A DNA stretch of 64,000 bases from Odobenus rosmarus divergens (GCF_000321225.1 NW_004450286.1:4117321-4181320); one strand, 5' to 3'; counted from the first letter of the stretch, positions 1 to 13,824 are shown. The notes: generated by a model not told the origin, from the letters alone. A program made the numbers and translations.

Positions 1-1610
1 TCTTTCCCTAAGTATCAATCCAGGCAGCCACTGCATGCTCTGGAACTTTTCTCTAAGAATGTCACCATTATCATTGATGATTTGGAAGTATGAAATTCTA
101 TAAAGAGTAAGAAGTTTAGAAAAGAATAAAAGGTTGTCAGAAAGATGGATCCACTGCATTAGGACACTGAGCTGACTTTGGCTGTAAGGCGTTGCCCTGA
201 GTCTGCGGTGTAATAGCAGTAGGCCCAACATGGCAATTACGATTTTTTCAACATCTACCCTGTGGATACCAGTGCTCAGCGGGGGACCTGTGCAGTAATG
301 CTGTATGTGATTAAGAAAGAAGGGTGTATTGAAAGGCTGTACAAAGGAGATAATTCATTTTTACTCTCTTTTCCTACTTCCAAAGAGAATCATACTGAAT
401 AGGACAAATTAAAGATATCTGACCTCTACAGGGCACTTTCAGGAGCCTCCCACTTCTTCACTTACATATCATGAAAGTGATTTAAGCCTCAAATCTTAGC
501 CCTCCTTATTTTAATTCCCTTCTCCCTTGTTTGACCACCCATGTTTGGAGGGTCTCAAAAAGGAAGAGTGTGAGAATCACAATTAGGGTAGTTTGCCCCA
601 GGGGTAGTAGGATAGAGAGGGTTCCTTTGTCAAATTTGGCTCTGGTGCTGGAACTTTAACATGTGTTATTGGCTCTGGGGATTATGTTCTGGTTCTGGCT
701 GAGTGAAAGCTTGCTTTGCTTTTGTTTTCTGAAAGTATTTAATAAAATGGCAGGATTCGCTTACTTGCTTATTGAATTCTTTTGCCTGGGAAACATGCAA
801 ATTCTGAACCCAGCTGCACATTTGTGACAAAGAGATAGCTAATAATCTGAGCTATATGCTATTTTTTTTCCTAAAAGCTTTTTTATTTTTCTACAAGGGC
901 AGAACTATCATATACAAAGTTAAGCCTTTTAGAGACTGGGTTTAAAACTGCTCTCTATTAATAGCTTTCAGAAGCTTTTCTAAATAACCTTGAGGCACAG
1001 GCAGTTTTTCTTACAAGAAAGCAGGTGGAAAAAAAAGATCTATGGTTTGTTAACCAACAAAAATTAAGTTGCTAAATCTACCTGTTCCAAATGAATCAGT
1101 TGGGCCAATTAGACCATTTATTTTCCTCCTTTGTCCTTTATTCAATCTTTACAAATGATACTACACACAAAACCAAATGTCAGGCTCTAGTCTCATACAG
1201 TGTTCTTTCTATTTTTGGCAGCTTCTGCAAAATTTTCTCAGATGCTCTCAGAGTTAGAACTGAGGACCCCCTTCCTCCTGGGTACTGCCCCATGACCAGA
1301 ATTACCAAAACCACTGAACAAATAGCAAAATGCCATGTTCTAGTTTGCTGAAGAGAGGCCCTCCAGTCAGATATCAGAGATGAGACACAAGTGGTTCCAA
1401 GAATTTGAAATCCTTCATCAACTGTGTCAGCAGAAATAATAGAAAGACAGGTGATGCTCATATCAGGACCTAAGAAATTCTTACAACCTAGGGTTTTCAA
1501 ATTACAGAAGAGGAATAACAATAGAAACTAAACAGCTTGTGACACAGCCCAGCTAGGCTGCCTAAGTCTTGTCCTTATAGACTGTAAATTCCAGAGGTTA
1601 GTTAGTTGTC
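1..1610. other. Non-coding, nothing recognised
   Basis: No repeat family or conserved reading frame seen. The two overlapping 86- and 113-codon frames near 1.1-1.5 kb lie on opposite strands and have no protein character. Confidence 0.6.
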
Positions 1611-1672
1611 ATCCATCCATCCATGCATCTATTCATCTACCTATCAATTTATCCATCTATTCATTCATTCAT
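1611..1672. repeat. (ATCC/ATTC)n simple repeat
   Basis: Interrupted tetramers: catccatccatccatgcatc to attcattcattcatc. Confidence 0.85.
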
Positions 1673-1734
1673 CAATATTTATTGAGTGTCAAATCTGTAT
1701 CAAGTGTTGTGAGAGGCAATGAGGAAACCTGGAA

Positions 1735-1970
1735 TAAATCAAGGTGTTGGAGCAGACATGTGCCTAAATCCTGGCTCCCTCAACTCCCTAGGTGCATGGC
1801 CACATGCAAGATGATTAATTTTATTGTTAATCATCTGAGTTGGCATCTTCATCTGGAAAACAGAGATTGTCTTACAACCTATGTTACAGGGTGAATGTGA
1901 GAAAAAGATACTATGCATCTTTATAGGGTTTACTGGGCGTGACCCATAGTGAATGATCAATGATCGACAG
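1735..1970 (+). repeat. Probable MIR SINE
   Basis: tcttcatctggaaaacagag and acctatgttacagggtgaat resemble a diverged MIR. Overlapping short ORFs have no support. Confidence 0.45.
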
Positions 1971-2442
1971 GTATTAGACACGTTACAATGCCTCAAAAAA
2001 TAATCATTATTTTTTTTCTTATTCTCTATTGATGATTTCTGTATATAACATTTATTTTCCTGGTTCTATAGTACATGACTCAGAATAAAAATTGAGAAAC
2101 AACACTCGGAGAAAGTTCACAAAAGATCAAAGGCATCTAGAAAGCATTTCTTTTCAGAGGTTAGCGGAAGTCTGTTTATTTATCTTTTTGTTTACCATGT
2201 ATATATAATGAGAAATTTGGAAAGACATATAATACTGTATATATTAATGTGCTCCAATTTTTTTCCAAAGTATATTTATACCTATTATCTTGATACTTTT
2301 CTTAATTGATATCAGAGCTCATTACTTCCATTTTATATATGAGAAAACTATGCATAATTACATTGCAAGCCAATGGCAGAGTTTAGGCTAGAATGCATGG
2401 CTCCATATTTCTAGTCCAGCAGCTTCTCTACTCTACTCTATT

Positions 2443-2624
2443 CTTTTTTTTTTTTCTTTTTTTAAAGAGAGAGAGTGATCCAGAGTGTGACTGAGGTGGG
2501 GAGGGGTGAGGGAGACAGAGAGAGAGAATCTCAAGCAGGCTTCACACCCAGTGGGGCTTGATTTCATGATCTGACCTGAAATCAAGAGTCGGAAGCTTAA
2601 CTGACTGAGCCACCCAGGTGCCTC
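2443..2624 (-). mobile_element. Can-SINE, antisense
   Basis: T-rich start and GA-rich segment, then the diagnostic end gagccacccaggtgcctc. The body is diverged and no target duplication is evident, so it is an older copy. Confidence 0.9.
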
Positions 2625-3564
2625 AGTGGCTTCCTTTAATAATCAGCCCTTTGTGGGAAGGCCTTGAACAATTTAAAAATTAAAAAGCAAAACAAAAACA
2701 AAGAGTAGCAATTGAATCTGATATGTGAGGGTCTATCTGAGCTGTGATCGTTTCTCAGGAAATCGGTTAGCACTTTCTAGGTTTGTTAGCACAGTGTAAA
2801 TTGCTATGGGATATATAGGAGAATCTTTGTGAAGGGATACTTTTGTCTCCACTCAACAGTAAAGAGGGCCTTTGGGGAAACCGATTGAGAGAAGTTAACT
2901 AATGAGGCCAGGATAACACAAGCGATAAGTGCTAAGTATGCCCGTTAGGATAATAATACAAATTTGTCCTACTGTTGGCAATTTGACATAATTTTGACCG
3001 AACCCAAGTTTATGTGTTTATATTTACCCTTCGACCAGAGCCAGTGCACACAGTTTGCTCTAAGGGGTCAACATTAACACTGTAATCCATATGAGTGATG
3101 CTTTGTATGGCTATACAGTACACAACCTGCTGGCTTGTACATGGCAACCTCGCCTTTCACTAAACATTGTCACATTGTTTTAGCTGTTTCTGTGTTATTT
3201 TTTCCCCCTTTTTAGTCACTGTGTTTCCCTGCAAAAGGAGCCCATGATGCAGCAACCTTGATTTTAATATTAGTTTATCTAGATTTAAGGCAAATTTGGG
3301 ATAAAATGCAAATATGTCATTTATAAAATGATTCACATTTGTCTGTCTGCCAAACAATACGTGGTTATGTCCAGTTCATAAAACCAGGTATGGAAATGTA
3401 CAATGAAAAATTCATATTTTTCAGACTTAATGCTGGAAACTTTATTTATTTTAAATAAAGATCTTATGTTTGGATGAGGTTTGGATTATTGAATAGAGGA
3501 CTCCCATTTTATTGTTGACTAGCTTTTAAGTTCAGAATTTTGATGTATATATGCAGAAAGGAAA
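2625..3564. other. Non-coding, nothing recognised
   Basis: AT-rich unique-looking sequence. The neighbouring gap 3816-5199 is similar apart from the (CA)n run at 5003. Confidence 0.5.
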
Positions 3565-3815
3565 TAACAGCTAATCCATTATGAGCAGCTACCATGTGCC
3601 AGTTTTGTTATAACCACTTTATATCTGTAAACTTCTGTGATATTTTTAACTACCTTTTGTGGTGGGTTCTGTAATTATCTTGATTTTATAGCTGAGGAAA
3701 TGGATGCTCAGAAGGGTGAAGTTATGAATCCAAGGTCACCCAGTTCTTCTGGTTAGATTTGAACCCATGAATGTATCTCTGGATCCCGTGCTCTTAATCA
3801 CTATATTAATTGAAG
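3565..3815 (-). repeat. MIR SINE, antisense
   Basis: cagctaccatgtgccagttt, gctgaggaaatggatgctca and ccgtgctcttaatcactat match reversed MIR. Confidence 0.8.
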
Positions 3816-5002
3816 GCTACAAACACCTTTGGTTAACTTTAAAAAAAATAAAATTATGTGGTTTATTACTGTCTTAGGAGGACAATATCACCCATCATAA
3901 AACATGCCAGAAACATAATCTAGATGATACCTATTTGTAGTTTCAATGATTAAATTATTTCATAGGAAACAATGTTCTCTGAACAATATTTTTATTTTAT
4001 TATTTATATATCTTTGAAGTTTGTAACTATTTTTTTTTTTTAAATCTGTGAGTCATAACTAACCACAGTGCTCCAGTAAGACTGTTTTAGGAAAGAGTCA
4101 TTCTGGAAGGACATGATGATATGACTTACTCTTTGTTGGGAAAGTACAGAAAAAAAACAAACAACTATATATAATGTAATCATTAGCATTTGATCAAGAT
4201 ACGGAAATTTTGAAATAAATCTTAATTCATATGTTCACTTTGACTTTCTCATTTCAGATGATTGACAATGAGCCCTTAGTAGGGAAGTTTTTTGTTTTTA
4301 ATAACTTGGATTGTTGACAGGAGCACAAAGACAATTAGTGATTTCCATCTTCCAAATAGTTACTTACTTGTGATTTGTGTGTTGCTCACAGAAAAGTCAG
4401 AAAGATCTTGAGAGAACTAGGTTATTAGCACCTCAGGGAAATATACTAGATCAAGTTTGTGTTTAAGGTAACTGAAGACAGGCATGAAAAGGAATTTCCT
4501 TTAGGTTTTGCTGCTTGGTTTCTTTGTGCATTTGGAGTTGTTTCTCAATGGGCTTTATATTCTCCAGTGGATGGTAAAGAAATTAAGTTAGAATCCTATT
4601 AATGATTCTAGCTTTCAAAAACTACTTATAATTCTTCTGTAGACGTATTTAAAAGGATACTCTGCATTCTGAATGTCTATCTCACTCCTGTGTTAGCTAA
4701 CTCCTCTGTTAGCTCACTGGGAAAGAACTTGTTTTTCTATCAGGTCTCTCTGAAAATTGTTGAAAATACACAATCACTCATAACCCAAGCCAATTTTTAA
4801 AATACTTAACAACTAGTAGGACATAAGCATTGACTAAGCAGAAGAAGCATAAACAATGGGTATACCTATATGATTACTATTCAGATTATAAGTGAAAAAT
4901 GGATGTGTAGGGGGATACTGAATTCATCTGCTGGCAGTATCAACTTAGAAGTAATTGATTTATCAATTCATTATGGCCTATTTTTGCATAAGCTGTAATT
5001 CA

Positions 5003-5028
5003 CCACACACATACACACACACACAAGC
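5003..5028. repeat. (CA)n simple repeat
   Basis: caccacacacatacacacac run, slightly interrupted. Confidence 0.8.
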
Positions 5029-5199
5029 AGTTACCTTTTCTCCCATTGATTATAATATCTGAATTAAACCACTTAAATTAATCAAGCTAATGTAAAATTA
5101 ATGTTCTGCAAATCTCTATACTTGTACCTACTTTCCTACGTTTTCTCTTCCCAAAATAGTCTCTGTTCACTCCATCCATTCTTTGTCCATCCATTTCTT

Positions 5200-5435
5200 T
5201 TTCAAAACATCTACTTCAAGAAGCCTTCCATGTTTTTCCTATGCTTAATGATTAAATGCTTAAAATGATTATGGTTAAAATGTGATTTTGTTTTTACATC
5301 ATTTCATATGAATGCATTTATCTTCTCCATTTGATTTTAAGCTTGTGTTTTAGTGCCTTCCTACAGTACCTATCATAAGTCTTTTTATAAGAAGCCATTC
5401 AGTAAATGTTTGCTAATTGATTACCAGTGAGTGCT
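5200..5435 (+). repeat. L2 (LINE-2) 3' end
   Basis: acttcaagaagccttccatg, gattttaagcttgtgtttta and gccattcagtaaatgtttgc are in the order of the L2 3' end. Confidence 0.65.
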
Positions 5436-6913
5436 TAATCACTGATGAGACTACTTGTACTGCAGGATGTCACTTTTCCATTATTATAAAATGGCTGTGT
5501 TATATATCAGAGGTTTAACCTTGGTATCACCAACATCTAATCTGGCATAAAACAGGTACTGAATGAATGCATGTTTGGTTTGATGAATACATAAATCTTT
5601 TATGATCTGTGTATAAACTGATCTTAAACAGTGATTTGACAATTCATGTCTCAGCCAGAGGAGACTCTGAGATTTCAAAAAGAAAAAGAAGCGTCCTTTC
5701 AGAATTGTCGAGCTGAGCTCAACCACAACCCAGAGGCATTCCTGTTACAGTTTATTTCCTTGCCATGAACTTCTGACTGTTAATAACTCATTTCTGTTTT
5801 AGCTATGGGAGCAACTAAATGCCTTGGCCAGGAGAGAGTCAGTGTACAAACTCCATGTATCGGAAGAAATTCCCCTTGTGTTGGTGTTAAGTCACACTTA
5901 TCTTTCATTAAATAACCCTCTTAAAACAAACAAAACAAGCAGGAAAACTAAAATTAAACAAGACAAAACAAAGCAGATTAGAGGCAGCAGGGTAGAGTAG
6001 AAGAAATGAAGAAATTGTGGCTTTGGCTTCAAGGCCTTTGACTGCCAAAGGTTTACTCACTCATCCTGGACAAGTGTTAACCTCTCTGGACCTTGTTGTC
6101 ATCACATAGGAAACAAAAGGGCATACCCTGAATCATCTTCAAGGCTCCCTTGTAGCTTTCAGAAAATTTACTTTCTAGATGCTACACATGTGTTGCTTAT
6201 GTCTCTTTCTCTGAAGACTTGACTGTATCTCCTCATGAGCTATTGAAAGGTACTATTCTTAGCTTGAGTGTAAAAAAAGTGGCATATGTTCCTTTCCAGA
6301 CCCTCAGTACTCTTGTGTGCATCTGGGAAGCTCTGGCCCCTGCATAGTTTCAATTACAATGCATATTCTTTTCATTTTGAATCTTAGCAGAGACCTCTGT
6401 TGCTGTGTGGTTGTGTGACAGCTGGTGTGCACCCCTTCCGTGGTGGCTGAAGTGATTTCTACCCCTGCCTTATGCTTAAAAATATTGGGGGGAGGAAATG
6501 GACTCAGCATGCTGGAAAATATTGACTTGTTTTCCATATTACATTTAGCAGCTGAATGTCACGGATCTGGGATGAGACGCAAGTCAGCCAATTCATTAAG
6601 GGTGTTGGCTGCTTCCCTGATATATGTTCTGTTTATCTAAAAGGCCCTGGGACCAGGTCTTCTGTCCATTAAAGATCAAGGTTCACTGTCATTTTAGGAC
6701 TGGACTTGGAGATGGGCTGTCTGCAAAATGTAAACAGCTTAGTCAGGCCAGGTGAGATGAGCCTATCGCTAGACCCATCTCCCACCACCATTTTCTGTCT
6801 CCTAGATTCCTTCCAAGTATAGTGTGAAATGTTTGCAATGTTAAGATAAATATTCTGAGCAGTGAATGTTTCAAATAATTCAATTTTCTTCTTAGGAAAA
6901 AAAATCATATTTA
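5436..6913. other. Non-coding, nothing recognised
   Basis: No repeat family seen; short opposite-strand frames near 6.3-6.6 kb lack any domain. Confidence 0.5.
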
Positions 6914-7098
6914 ACCTGGGTGGCTCAGTCAATTAAGCGTCTGCCTTTGGTTCAGGTCATGATCTCAGGGTCCTGGGATCGAGCCCCATGTCGGGCTCCC
7001 TGCTCAGTGGGAAGTCTGCTTCTCCCTCTCCTTCTGCCTCTGCCCCCTGCTTGTACTTTTTCTCTCTCAAATACATGAATAAAAATCTTTTAAAAAAT
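6914..7098 (+). mobile_element. Can-SINE, sense
   Basis: Head acctgggtggctcagtcaat, body catgatctcagggtcctg, CT-rich region and tail aatacatgaataaaaatctt. The first few bases of the head are missing. Confidence 0.92.
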
Positions 7099-7134
7099 GA
7101 TTAGTAAACAGGAATAAAGGCAATAAAGTAGGGG

Positions 7135-7350
7135 GTTAAGAACTTTGGTTTAGGAATAAGAAAAACTTGCATTCACATTCCATTTCCTATCCTTACTAGT
7201 TCTGTGACCTTGAGTGTATGACTTAATGTTTCTCTGTATCAGTTTCCTTATCTGGAATATGAGTAAACACTACCTATCTCATAGGGTTGTTAGAAGAACT
7301 AAATATATTAAGGGAAGCAGTTAGCATTGCGCCTCAAACATAGCAAGCCA
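7135..7350 (+). repeat. MIR SINE
   Basis: ctagttctgtgaccttgagt, cagtttccttatctggaata and ctcatagggttgttagaaga match the MIR core and tail. Confidence 0.88.
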
Positions 7351-7467
7351 TCCAAAGAGATAGTTTTATGTTTGTTTATCTATTTGTTTTTAAAGCTGAC
7401 AGGGGCTTCTGGTATATATTATGCAGCAGAGCAAAATGACTTATCCTGTATTTAAATAAGCAGCCCA

Positions 7468-7609
7468 GGGGCGCCTGGCTGGCTCAGTAGTAGAGCATGC
7501 AGCTCTTGATCTCAGGGTTGTGAGTTTGAGGCCCATGTTGGGTGTAGAGATTACTTACAAATAAAATCTTAAAAATACATGCATACATACATACATACAT
7601 ACATACATA
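7468..7609 (+). mobile_element. Short Can-SINE subfamily plus (CATA)n microsatellite
   Basis: The tRNA-like head ggggcgcctggctggctcag is followed by ttgggtgtagagattact and aataaaatctt, without the CT-rich middle of the other SINEs: a second, shorter subfamily (7468-7576). Its A-rich tail has grown into a (CATA)n run at 7577-7609. Confidence 0.9.
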
Positions 7610-8129
7610 AGCATCCCATCTATTCAAAAGGGAGCTAACATTAAGAGAGGAGTTTATTGCTCAGTGACTGTAAGAGAGGTGCTAAATTAGATCAGGATTC
7701 AAATTCTGGCTTTGTATGATTATACTTCAATTTCTTTGCCTATAAATTGGGATAATAACCTAGTCACTGCACTATGCAAAACTCTAAAAGCTCTTTTCCT
7801 GCCTGTCACTGGCCTCTTATGAGCTCACGACTTTTTGGTTAAGATTAAATGGTGGCAGCTCAGTAAATGTTTTACATGTGGCAACTAAGGTTGCTTATAA
7901 TTCATGAATGACTTTATAATTCATAGGATGTCGCTTTTATGTTTCCAGTGCTTCTTTTGCCATTCCCATAGCTGCAATTTGTAAACATTTGTTGAAAACA
8001 CGTGAAATATAAAAAGTACGTTTTATGCTATGAACTGTACCCCAAACCTCTTATGGATATTTTTGGCAAGGATAGGGGATAATAATCTCTTGTTTAGCAT
8101 ACTAGTTTCAGTGTGACTCTTGTGGTGTG

Positions 8130-8620
8130 ACGTTCATTTATTCACATTTATTCATTAAACAGACATTTATTAAGCATATACTATATCAGATCCTTCCTTA
8201 AGCATGTTTGGGATACAGAAACACATGTGAAATTTCCCTGAAAGGAAGATAATATATGGATATAGCTAATATAACACGAGTTAGAAAATGGTAATCACTG
8301 TAGAAGTAAAATAATAATGGTAATGGTAACAAAATGTATAATTGAAGTTGAGAAAAAAAAGAAAAATGCTTCCACCTCTAATAACCAGAAAATAGTTCAT
8401 GAAAGAGCTGAATTTGGTCATAAAATATAAGATGAATTTGGCAAAAAGGCATGTTCCAGGCAGAAGAAACAACGTGAGTAAATGGTAAATTGTGGTTTTG
8501 ATGGAGCATAGTGGAATAAGGGTAATTGCACAAGAAAAACTGAAAGACTAGGTTGAGCCCGGATTGAGACAAGTCATGGGGAGATGTTGGAGGTTTCTGA
8601 GCTGTGAAGTAACAAGCTCA
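8130..8620 (+). repeat. Ancient mammalian repeat, family not assigned
   Basis: gacatttattaagcatatac, tccaggcagaagaaacaacg and gtgaagtaacaagctcacta follow the same order as parts of the repeat at 34440-36000. Confidence 0.45.
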
Positions 8621-8964
8621 CTATCTAGTGTCTGGCTTTGGGGCCCATGACTCTGAACCACTCAGAAATCTAGCAGAATGTTTTCCCGTAGTCTCAGTAT
8701 CCATTCCTTTCTACACAGGTTGTTAGAATTACCAAGTATTTGAGAGAGATGGACTCTTATATGTGCATAGGCCATGCAGGCCTTGTGAAGTTGGATACTG
8801 CCAGGGTTCTGCAAGTCTGCTGGTGTTTGCCAAGTGTAAATAAATAGATGTTAACTTTTATACATTATGAACATTGGAAATAATCACTGGCACTGAAATC
8901 ATATTTAATTCTGTAGTTCCTGCTGAACAGAAAGTTCTAACCCAATAGGTCCTAATTTTTATAT

Positions 8965-9178
8965 TGGAGTTAGTGATTTTTTTTAAGATCTTATTTATTT
9001 ATTTGAGAGAGAGAGAGAGATCATGAGCAGGGGGGAAGGGTAGGGGGAGGAGCAGACTCCCCACTGAGCAGGGAGCCAGATGCAGGACTCAATCCCACAA
9101 CCCTGGGATCATGACCGAGCTGAAGGCAGACGCTTAACTGACTAAGCCACCCAGGCATCCCTGGAGTTAGTGATTTTT
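8965..9178 (-). mobile_element. Can-SINE, antisense, perfect target duplication
   Basis: Starts ttttaagatcttatttattt and ends agccacccaggcatccc. Flanked by tggagttagtgattttt at 8965-8981 and 9162-9178. Confidence 0.96.
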
Positions 9179-10874
9179 AAAGGGAATGTTTACCATGGTG
9201 TTTGTAAGAATGATAGTTTCTTAATAAATTTATTTTGGATTTGGCAAGATATATTTGGATAAATAAAAATTACATAAATATAACTGTATTCTAGATTACT
9301 GATTGGCCTGATTGAATACTTAAAGAATATCATCAATATAGATTGTAAAGTTTTGCTAATCTTACATAATCTCTGATAATACATTTGTTCATTTTTTTTT
9401 TTTACAAGAGTATATGCTTTCCCCAGAGTCTCATAATCAAACAACTTTAACAACAAAGAAAATAAAATCCACAATTTTAATCTCTCAGCTGGAATTATTT
9501 CTTTGGTATAAAAACTAATACAGGGATTATTAAGGGAGTTGGATTTGACATACTCTCATTTCACAGAGAACATTTTGCTGGAATACATATTGGACTGTTT
9601 TATGGTATGGCTTATGGATTATCATTGAATTCCTGAGACTTGTCTTACTCAGTTTTAATGGTGGGATCCTAACAATGAAGGGAACATTATTATCATTTAA
9701 TATTTTCAGTATTGTCAGTTTGGGTGATCACTTATGTGGATTACCAGTCAAGGCTAGAATGCCCACATGTCATTGTGGTATTCTTCCTGTAGCTATGAAT
9801 ATTAGAAAGAAAATGAGCTGTGTTGTATCTTATGGTTAAGCTCCATAAATCAATGACTCTTAGATAAATAGTGCATTAATCAAATCTTCCGAAATAGAAC
9901 TCTAATTGAGAGCCTTGAAAACAAGAGTGGACTGGTGGTTACAACCTATCACATATCAAATATAGTAAAAGTTTCACTCTCTTGAAAATATAAGTCCATG
10001 TTTTCTCACACATACATTTATCTTTTTTGGTGTTCTTGGTCTAGATTTTTCCTAGATATTCTCTCATTCTGTTCACTTCACTTGATGGAAGACATCTTCA
10101 GTCAACGTAATCAGAAAAGCTTTATCAAAACCTATGTTGTGGAAAGCACCACGCCATACAGTATGTCAGCTCCTCCACTCTCTGATTACAGCCAACCAAT
10201 GGGGTGTAATTTGAAAATTGCTGGAAGAGTCCTCTGCCTAAAATGTAGATTCCTTTAGTGGCAGGCTGACCTAATGTGGGTGACTGACATTTTATCCTTA
10301 AGGCCTAACATATTTTATTGAATGAATCTATATCCTTACTAAATTCATCAGGGTTTTTAAAAAATGTGAAGACATTCAAATAGAGAACATAAGAAAAAGC
10401 AAATGAAACCAAGGATGAGGAAAGTAGACCAAAGATAGCTGTTTTAAAGTCCTGGACACTTGTATTTGTCTCAGATGTTTTTGACATTTTTAGCAGGAGA
10501 GGGAAAGAGAACTGTGGGGAGAAGGGAGGGTGCATGGGGCAGGATCAGTTGCATGAAGAACAAAGTATTTTAAAATAAAGTTATTTGTTAGAAGTAGCCC
10601 TTCACCCGTGGGATTTCATAAGGAGAATACCGTATGATGTAGCGAAATAACAATTTCAGTAATGTTCTAATAGTAAAAACAGCATTGCGTGCCACAGATC
10701 TTAGAATCCTTCAATGTGAGGGAAGCTCCTAGCACAAGTCAATAAATGTGGCTCTACATGAGACCCCTAGAGAGTAATCAGAGAGTAATTGGACCTCTCT
10801 GTTACAGCACTGTCCTGGGGCCATACCTTGGAGAGCTAACAATTGAGTCATTAACACCTTGGTAGTTTACCCAT
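9179..10874. other. Non-coding, nothing recognised
   Basis: AT-rich unique-looking sequence without recognisable repeat or gene. Confidence 0.5.
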
Positions 10875-11008
10875 TTTTTAAAAGTTTTTATTTAAATTCC
10901 AGTTAGTTAACATGCAGTGTAATATTAGTTTCAGGTGTACAGTGTAGTGATAGAATACTTAATACAACACCTGGTGCCCATCACAAGTACACTCCTTAAT
11001 CCCCATAC
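10875..11008 (-). mobile_element. Older L1 3' end, antisense fragment
   Basis: Starts ttttaaaagtttttattt, then aattccagttagttaaca, and ends near cacaagtacactccttaa. Same family as 34676-34889 but shorter; the inner part is lost. Confidence 0.8.
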
Positions 11009-11462
11009 GACTGCTAGAGATGAGCAGGCTTTCCAGGAGCTGAAGACCAGGGACAGAGGGCTTTTCTGGGGGAGGATAGCTCAGTTTGGAGGATCAGGCA
11101 GAAAGCAAGGACTACTAAAAAAGTTTACCTCAGTGTGTTTCTTAGAGCTGGCTTTGTCCATGGCCAGATATTAAAAGAGTAAAATAATTTAAGATTGCAT
11201 TATATTTACTGGTGCAACAACAACAAAGATTATTCACTAGTTATTACTGAGTCTCCTGTGCTGTCGTATATACAAGATAGGACATTCATCAAGGACTTCC
11301 CGTGGCCATTCTTTGCATATGAGAAGGATTTTGTGTCTATTGGTGTGGGGGGGGTGGAGGGACAGAGATTAGAAAGTAGAGCTACAGCTCCACTCAACAG
11401 TGTGGATGCAGCTCATGAAAGATAATGTTGAACCAGAAAGAAACAAGACTCAAGAGAGAGCA

Positions 11463-11863
11463 CAGATCTTCTAGTTATGATGGAGTTACTACCTAATAAA
11501 CCCATTGTAAATTGAAAACATTGTATGTTGCAAAGGCATTTAATAAACCTATCCTACAGAACATCATAGCTTAGCCTAGCCTAACTTAAATGTGCTCAGA
11601 ATACTGCACTGAAAGTGAAAGACAGACTGGTTGTAATTATATTGGCTGTTTACCGTGGAGATTGCATGGCTGACTGGGAGCTGCCGCTCCTGCAGCCCCC
11701 CAGCCTCACAGGAGAGAATCACACTGCATGTCGTTAGCCCGGGAGAAGATCTAAATTTTAAAATTTGAACTATGGCTTCTACCGAATGCATATCACTTTC
11801 GCACTCTAGTAAAGTAGAAAAATTTTAAGTCAAACCATCTTAAGTCGGGGACTGTCTGTACAT
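11463..11863. mobile_element. Tigger/MER-like DNA transposon relic
   Basis: Contains gaacatcatagcttagccta, tactgcactgaaagtgaaa, ctaccgaatgcatatcactt and ends taagtcggggactgtctgta. The two ends are roughly inverted (tagttatgatggagttac against the complement of the other end). Non-autonomous; family assignment is from memory. Confidence 0.6.
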
Positions 11864-12253
11864 ACTTTATGATTCCATTTGTGTAAAGTACCAAAACAGA
11901 TAAAGCTCCCCCATTATGTTAGGAGTAATAGTAGTGGTTATCTTAGAGATAGGGCTCAAGAGGAAGAACCAGAGGGGGCTTTTGGAGTACTGGATTCTTC
12001 TGTTTCTTGATCTGGGTACAGAGAACACAAGCACTCCCAGTATACATTGCGCTGTACATTGGCAATGAACTTTTCTCTGTATATGATATATGTCAACAAA
12101 ACATTTTTGTTTAAGCTATAGAAATGTTTCCCACATATTAGAATATTGCTAACCCAGTAGGCTTCTGCCATCCTTTCTCAACTTATCAGCACCTGAAGAG
12201 AAATTAGTTCACTGTTTTCAAAGAGCAAGTCAGTTATTGGGTTTAAACTCCTT

Positions 12254-12477
12254 CCCTCGTCCACTTTTTTTTTAAATTTTTTTTCAAGATTTTATTTATT
12301 TGAGAGAGAGAATGAGATAGAGAGAGCATGAGAGGGGGAGGGTCAGAGGGAGAATCAGACTCCCCGCCAAGCAGGGAGCCCGATGTGAGACTCGATTCCG
12401 GGACTCCAGGATCATGACCTGAGCCGAAGGCAGTCGCTTAACCAACTGAGCCACCCAGGCGCCCCCTCGTCCACTTT
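12254..12477 (-). mobile_element. Can-SINE, antisense, perfect target duplication
   Basis: Ends gagccacccaggcgcc; duplication ccctcgtccacttt at 12254-12267 and 12464-12477. Close to the consensus. Confidence 0.96.
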
Positions 12478-13824
12478 CTCTCAGATTTACCCAACAGTTG
12501 TTTTTTTCTCCTCTGCTCTACAGAGCTACGAAACTGCATTAAATATCTCGCTCTGAGGGTTTCTCAATTCTGTGCTTAGTGTTACCTGGAAGGCAAGATC
12601 AATACTGAAAATAAAGAGGCTGAGGATCAAGGTCTAGATTGTCTTTCCAGGTGTTGTCTGGGAAAAAAAAAATCAGACTAGGAAAGAAGGTCTTGGAGGT
12701 AGATCATGGAGAAATCCAATATGTTGGAATGGTATAGTCAGTTTCTAATTTCAGACAGTAATTTCTCACATGTGTTAAAGTGTAAAAAAATATCTAATAA
12801 GATTTAACACTTCAAAGTCATTAACTAACTAATTAACTAATGAATCCACATAACAGCTCTATGAAGTTTGTGTTAAATACCTACCACCTCACAGATCTTG
12901 TGTCATTTAGAAACTCTTACAGCTCTTTTCATCTCTGCTCTTTTCAAAGTCTTTAAAATGAACTAATTATTATCTCCAGTGAAGGGCATGTATCAAATTT
13001 CTCTCTTGAGAACAGGAAATCCAATGCTTTATGAAATGACTACAAAATCAATCAAATAATTCAATGGCCTTCCAGATGATATCACTCCAAATTTCAAATA
13101 TTCTTTAGCCTCTGTTATGTTTTGTTGCCTTAAGGAAAAACAAATCCTTTTAAATGCCTATACATACTAGATGCTCAATAAATGTCCATTGGAATTTCTC
13201 TATCATAACTCTTTGAATAAATTGCTTTGGCTAATTCAGTCATCATTTCACAGACTCAACTGGAATTTTTGCAATGCCTAAATTAGTTCCCACTAGAAAT
13301 GAACTTGGTGCTAAGTTACGTAGGACGTTTATATTTCTATAGGCGATTACTACAACAGTAATAGCATGTTCTCTTCACACTGAGTGTGTGTGTGTATGGG
13401 GAGGGTGTGATAAATCCATGTTTTGTGGAGAAAAAAGAGGAACAGATATTAGAGAGTTTTAAAGAGAGAGCTGAAAGATAATGAAGTCAGTTCTTTAAGT
13501 AATGTTTGTGAAAAGGAAACGGTGCTGCATTGTTAGAAAAAAACAAGACTAAGATCAGATTTTTTTTCATGGTGGTGCTAAGCAAAATTATTACAGAACA
13601 GTAGTTAATACAGCAGTCCCATTAATGGACATTAACAGAGGGTTTTCAAATTTCTGGTAAGCCCTTTTCAGGTTATTTAATGATTGATTGATTAAGCTCC
13701 AGAGATATTGAGTCATTTTCTATAGATTGCAGATTTGGTGAATAAATGGTTAATGTGAGAGCTTTCACTTGACCCATCGTGGAAACATGCTGCCTTGTGA
13801 AAACACCTAGTGAGAGAGGGGAGA
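12478..13824. other. Non-coding, nothing recognised
   Basis: Mostly unique-looking; a possible old LINE tail at about 13.17 kb (agatgctcaataaatgtcca). Confidence 0.45.
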
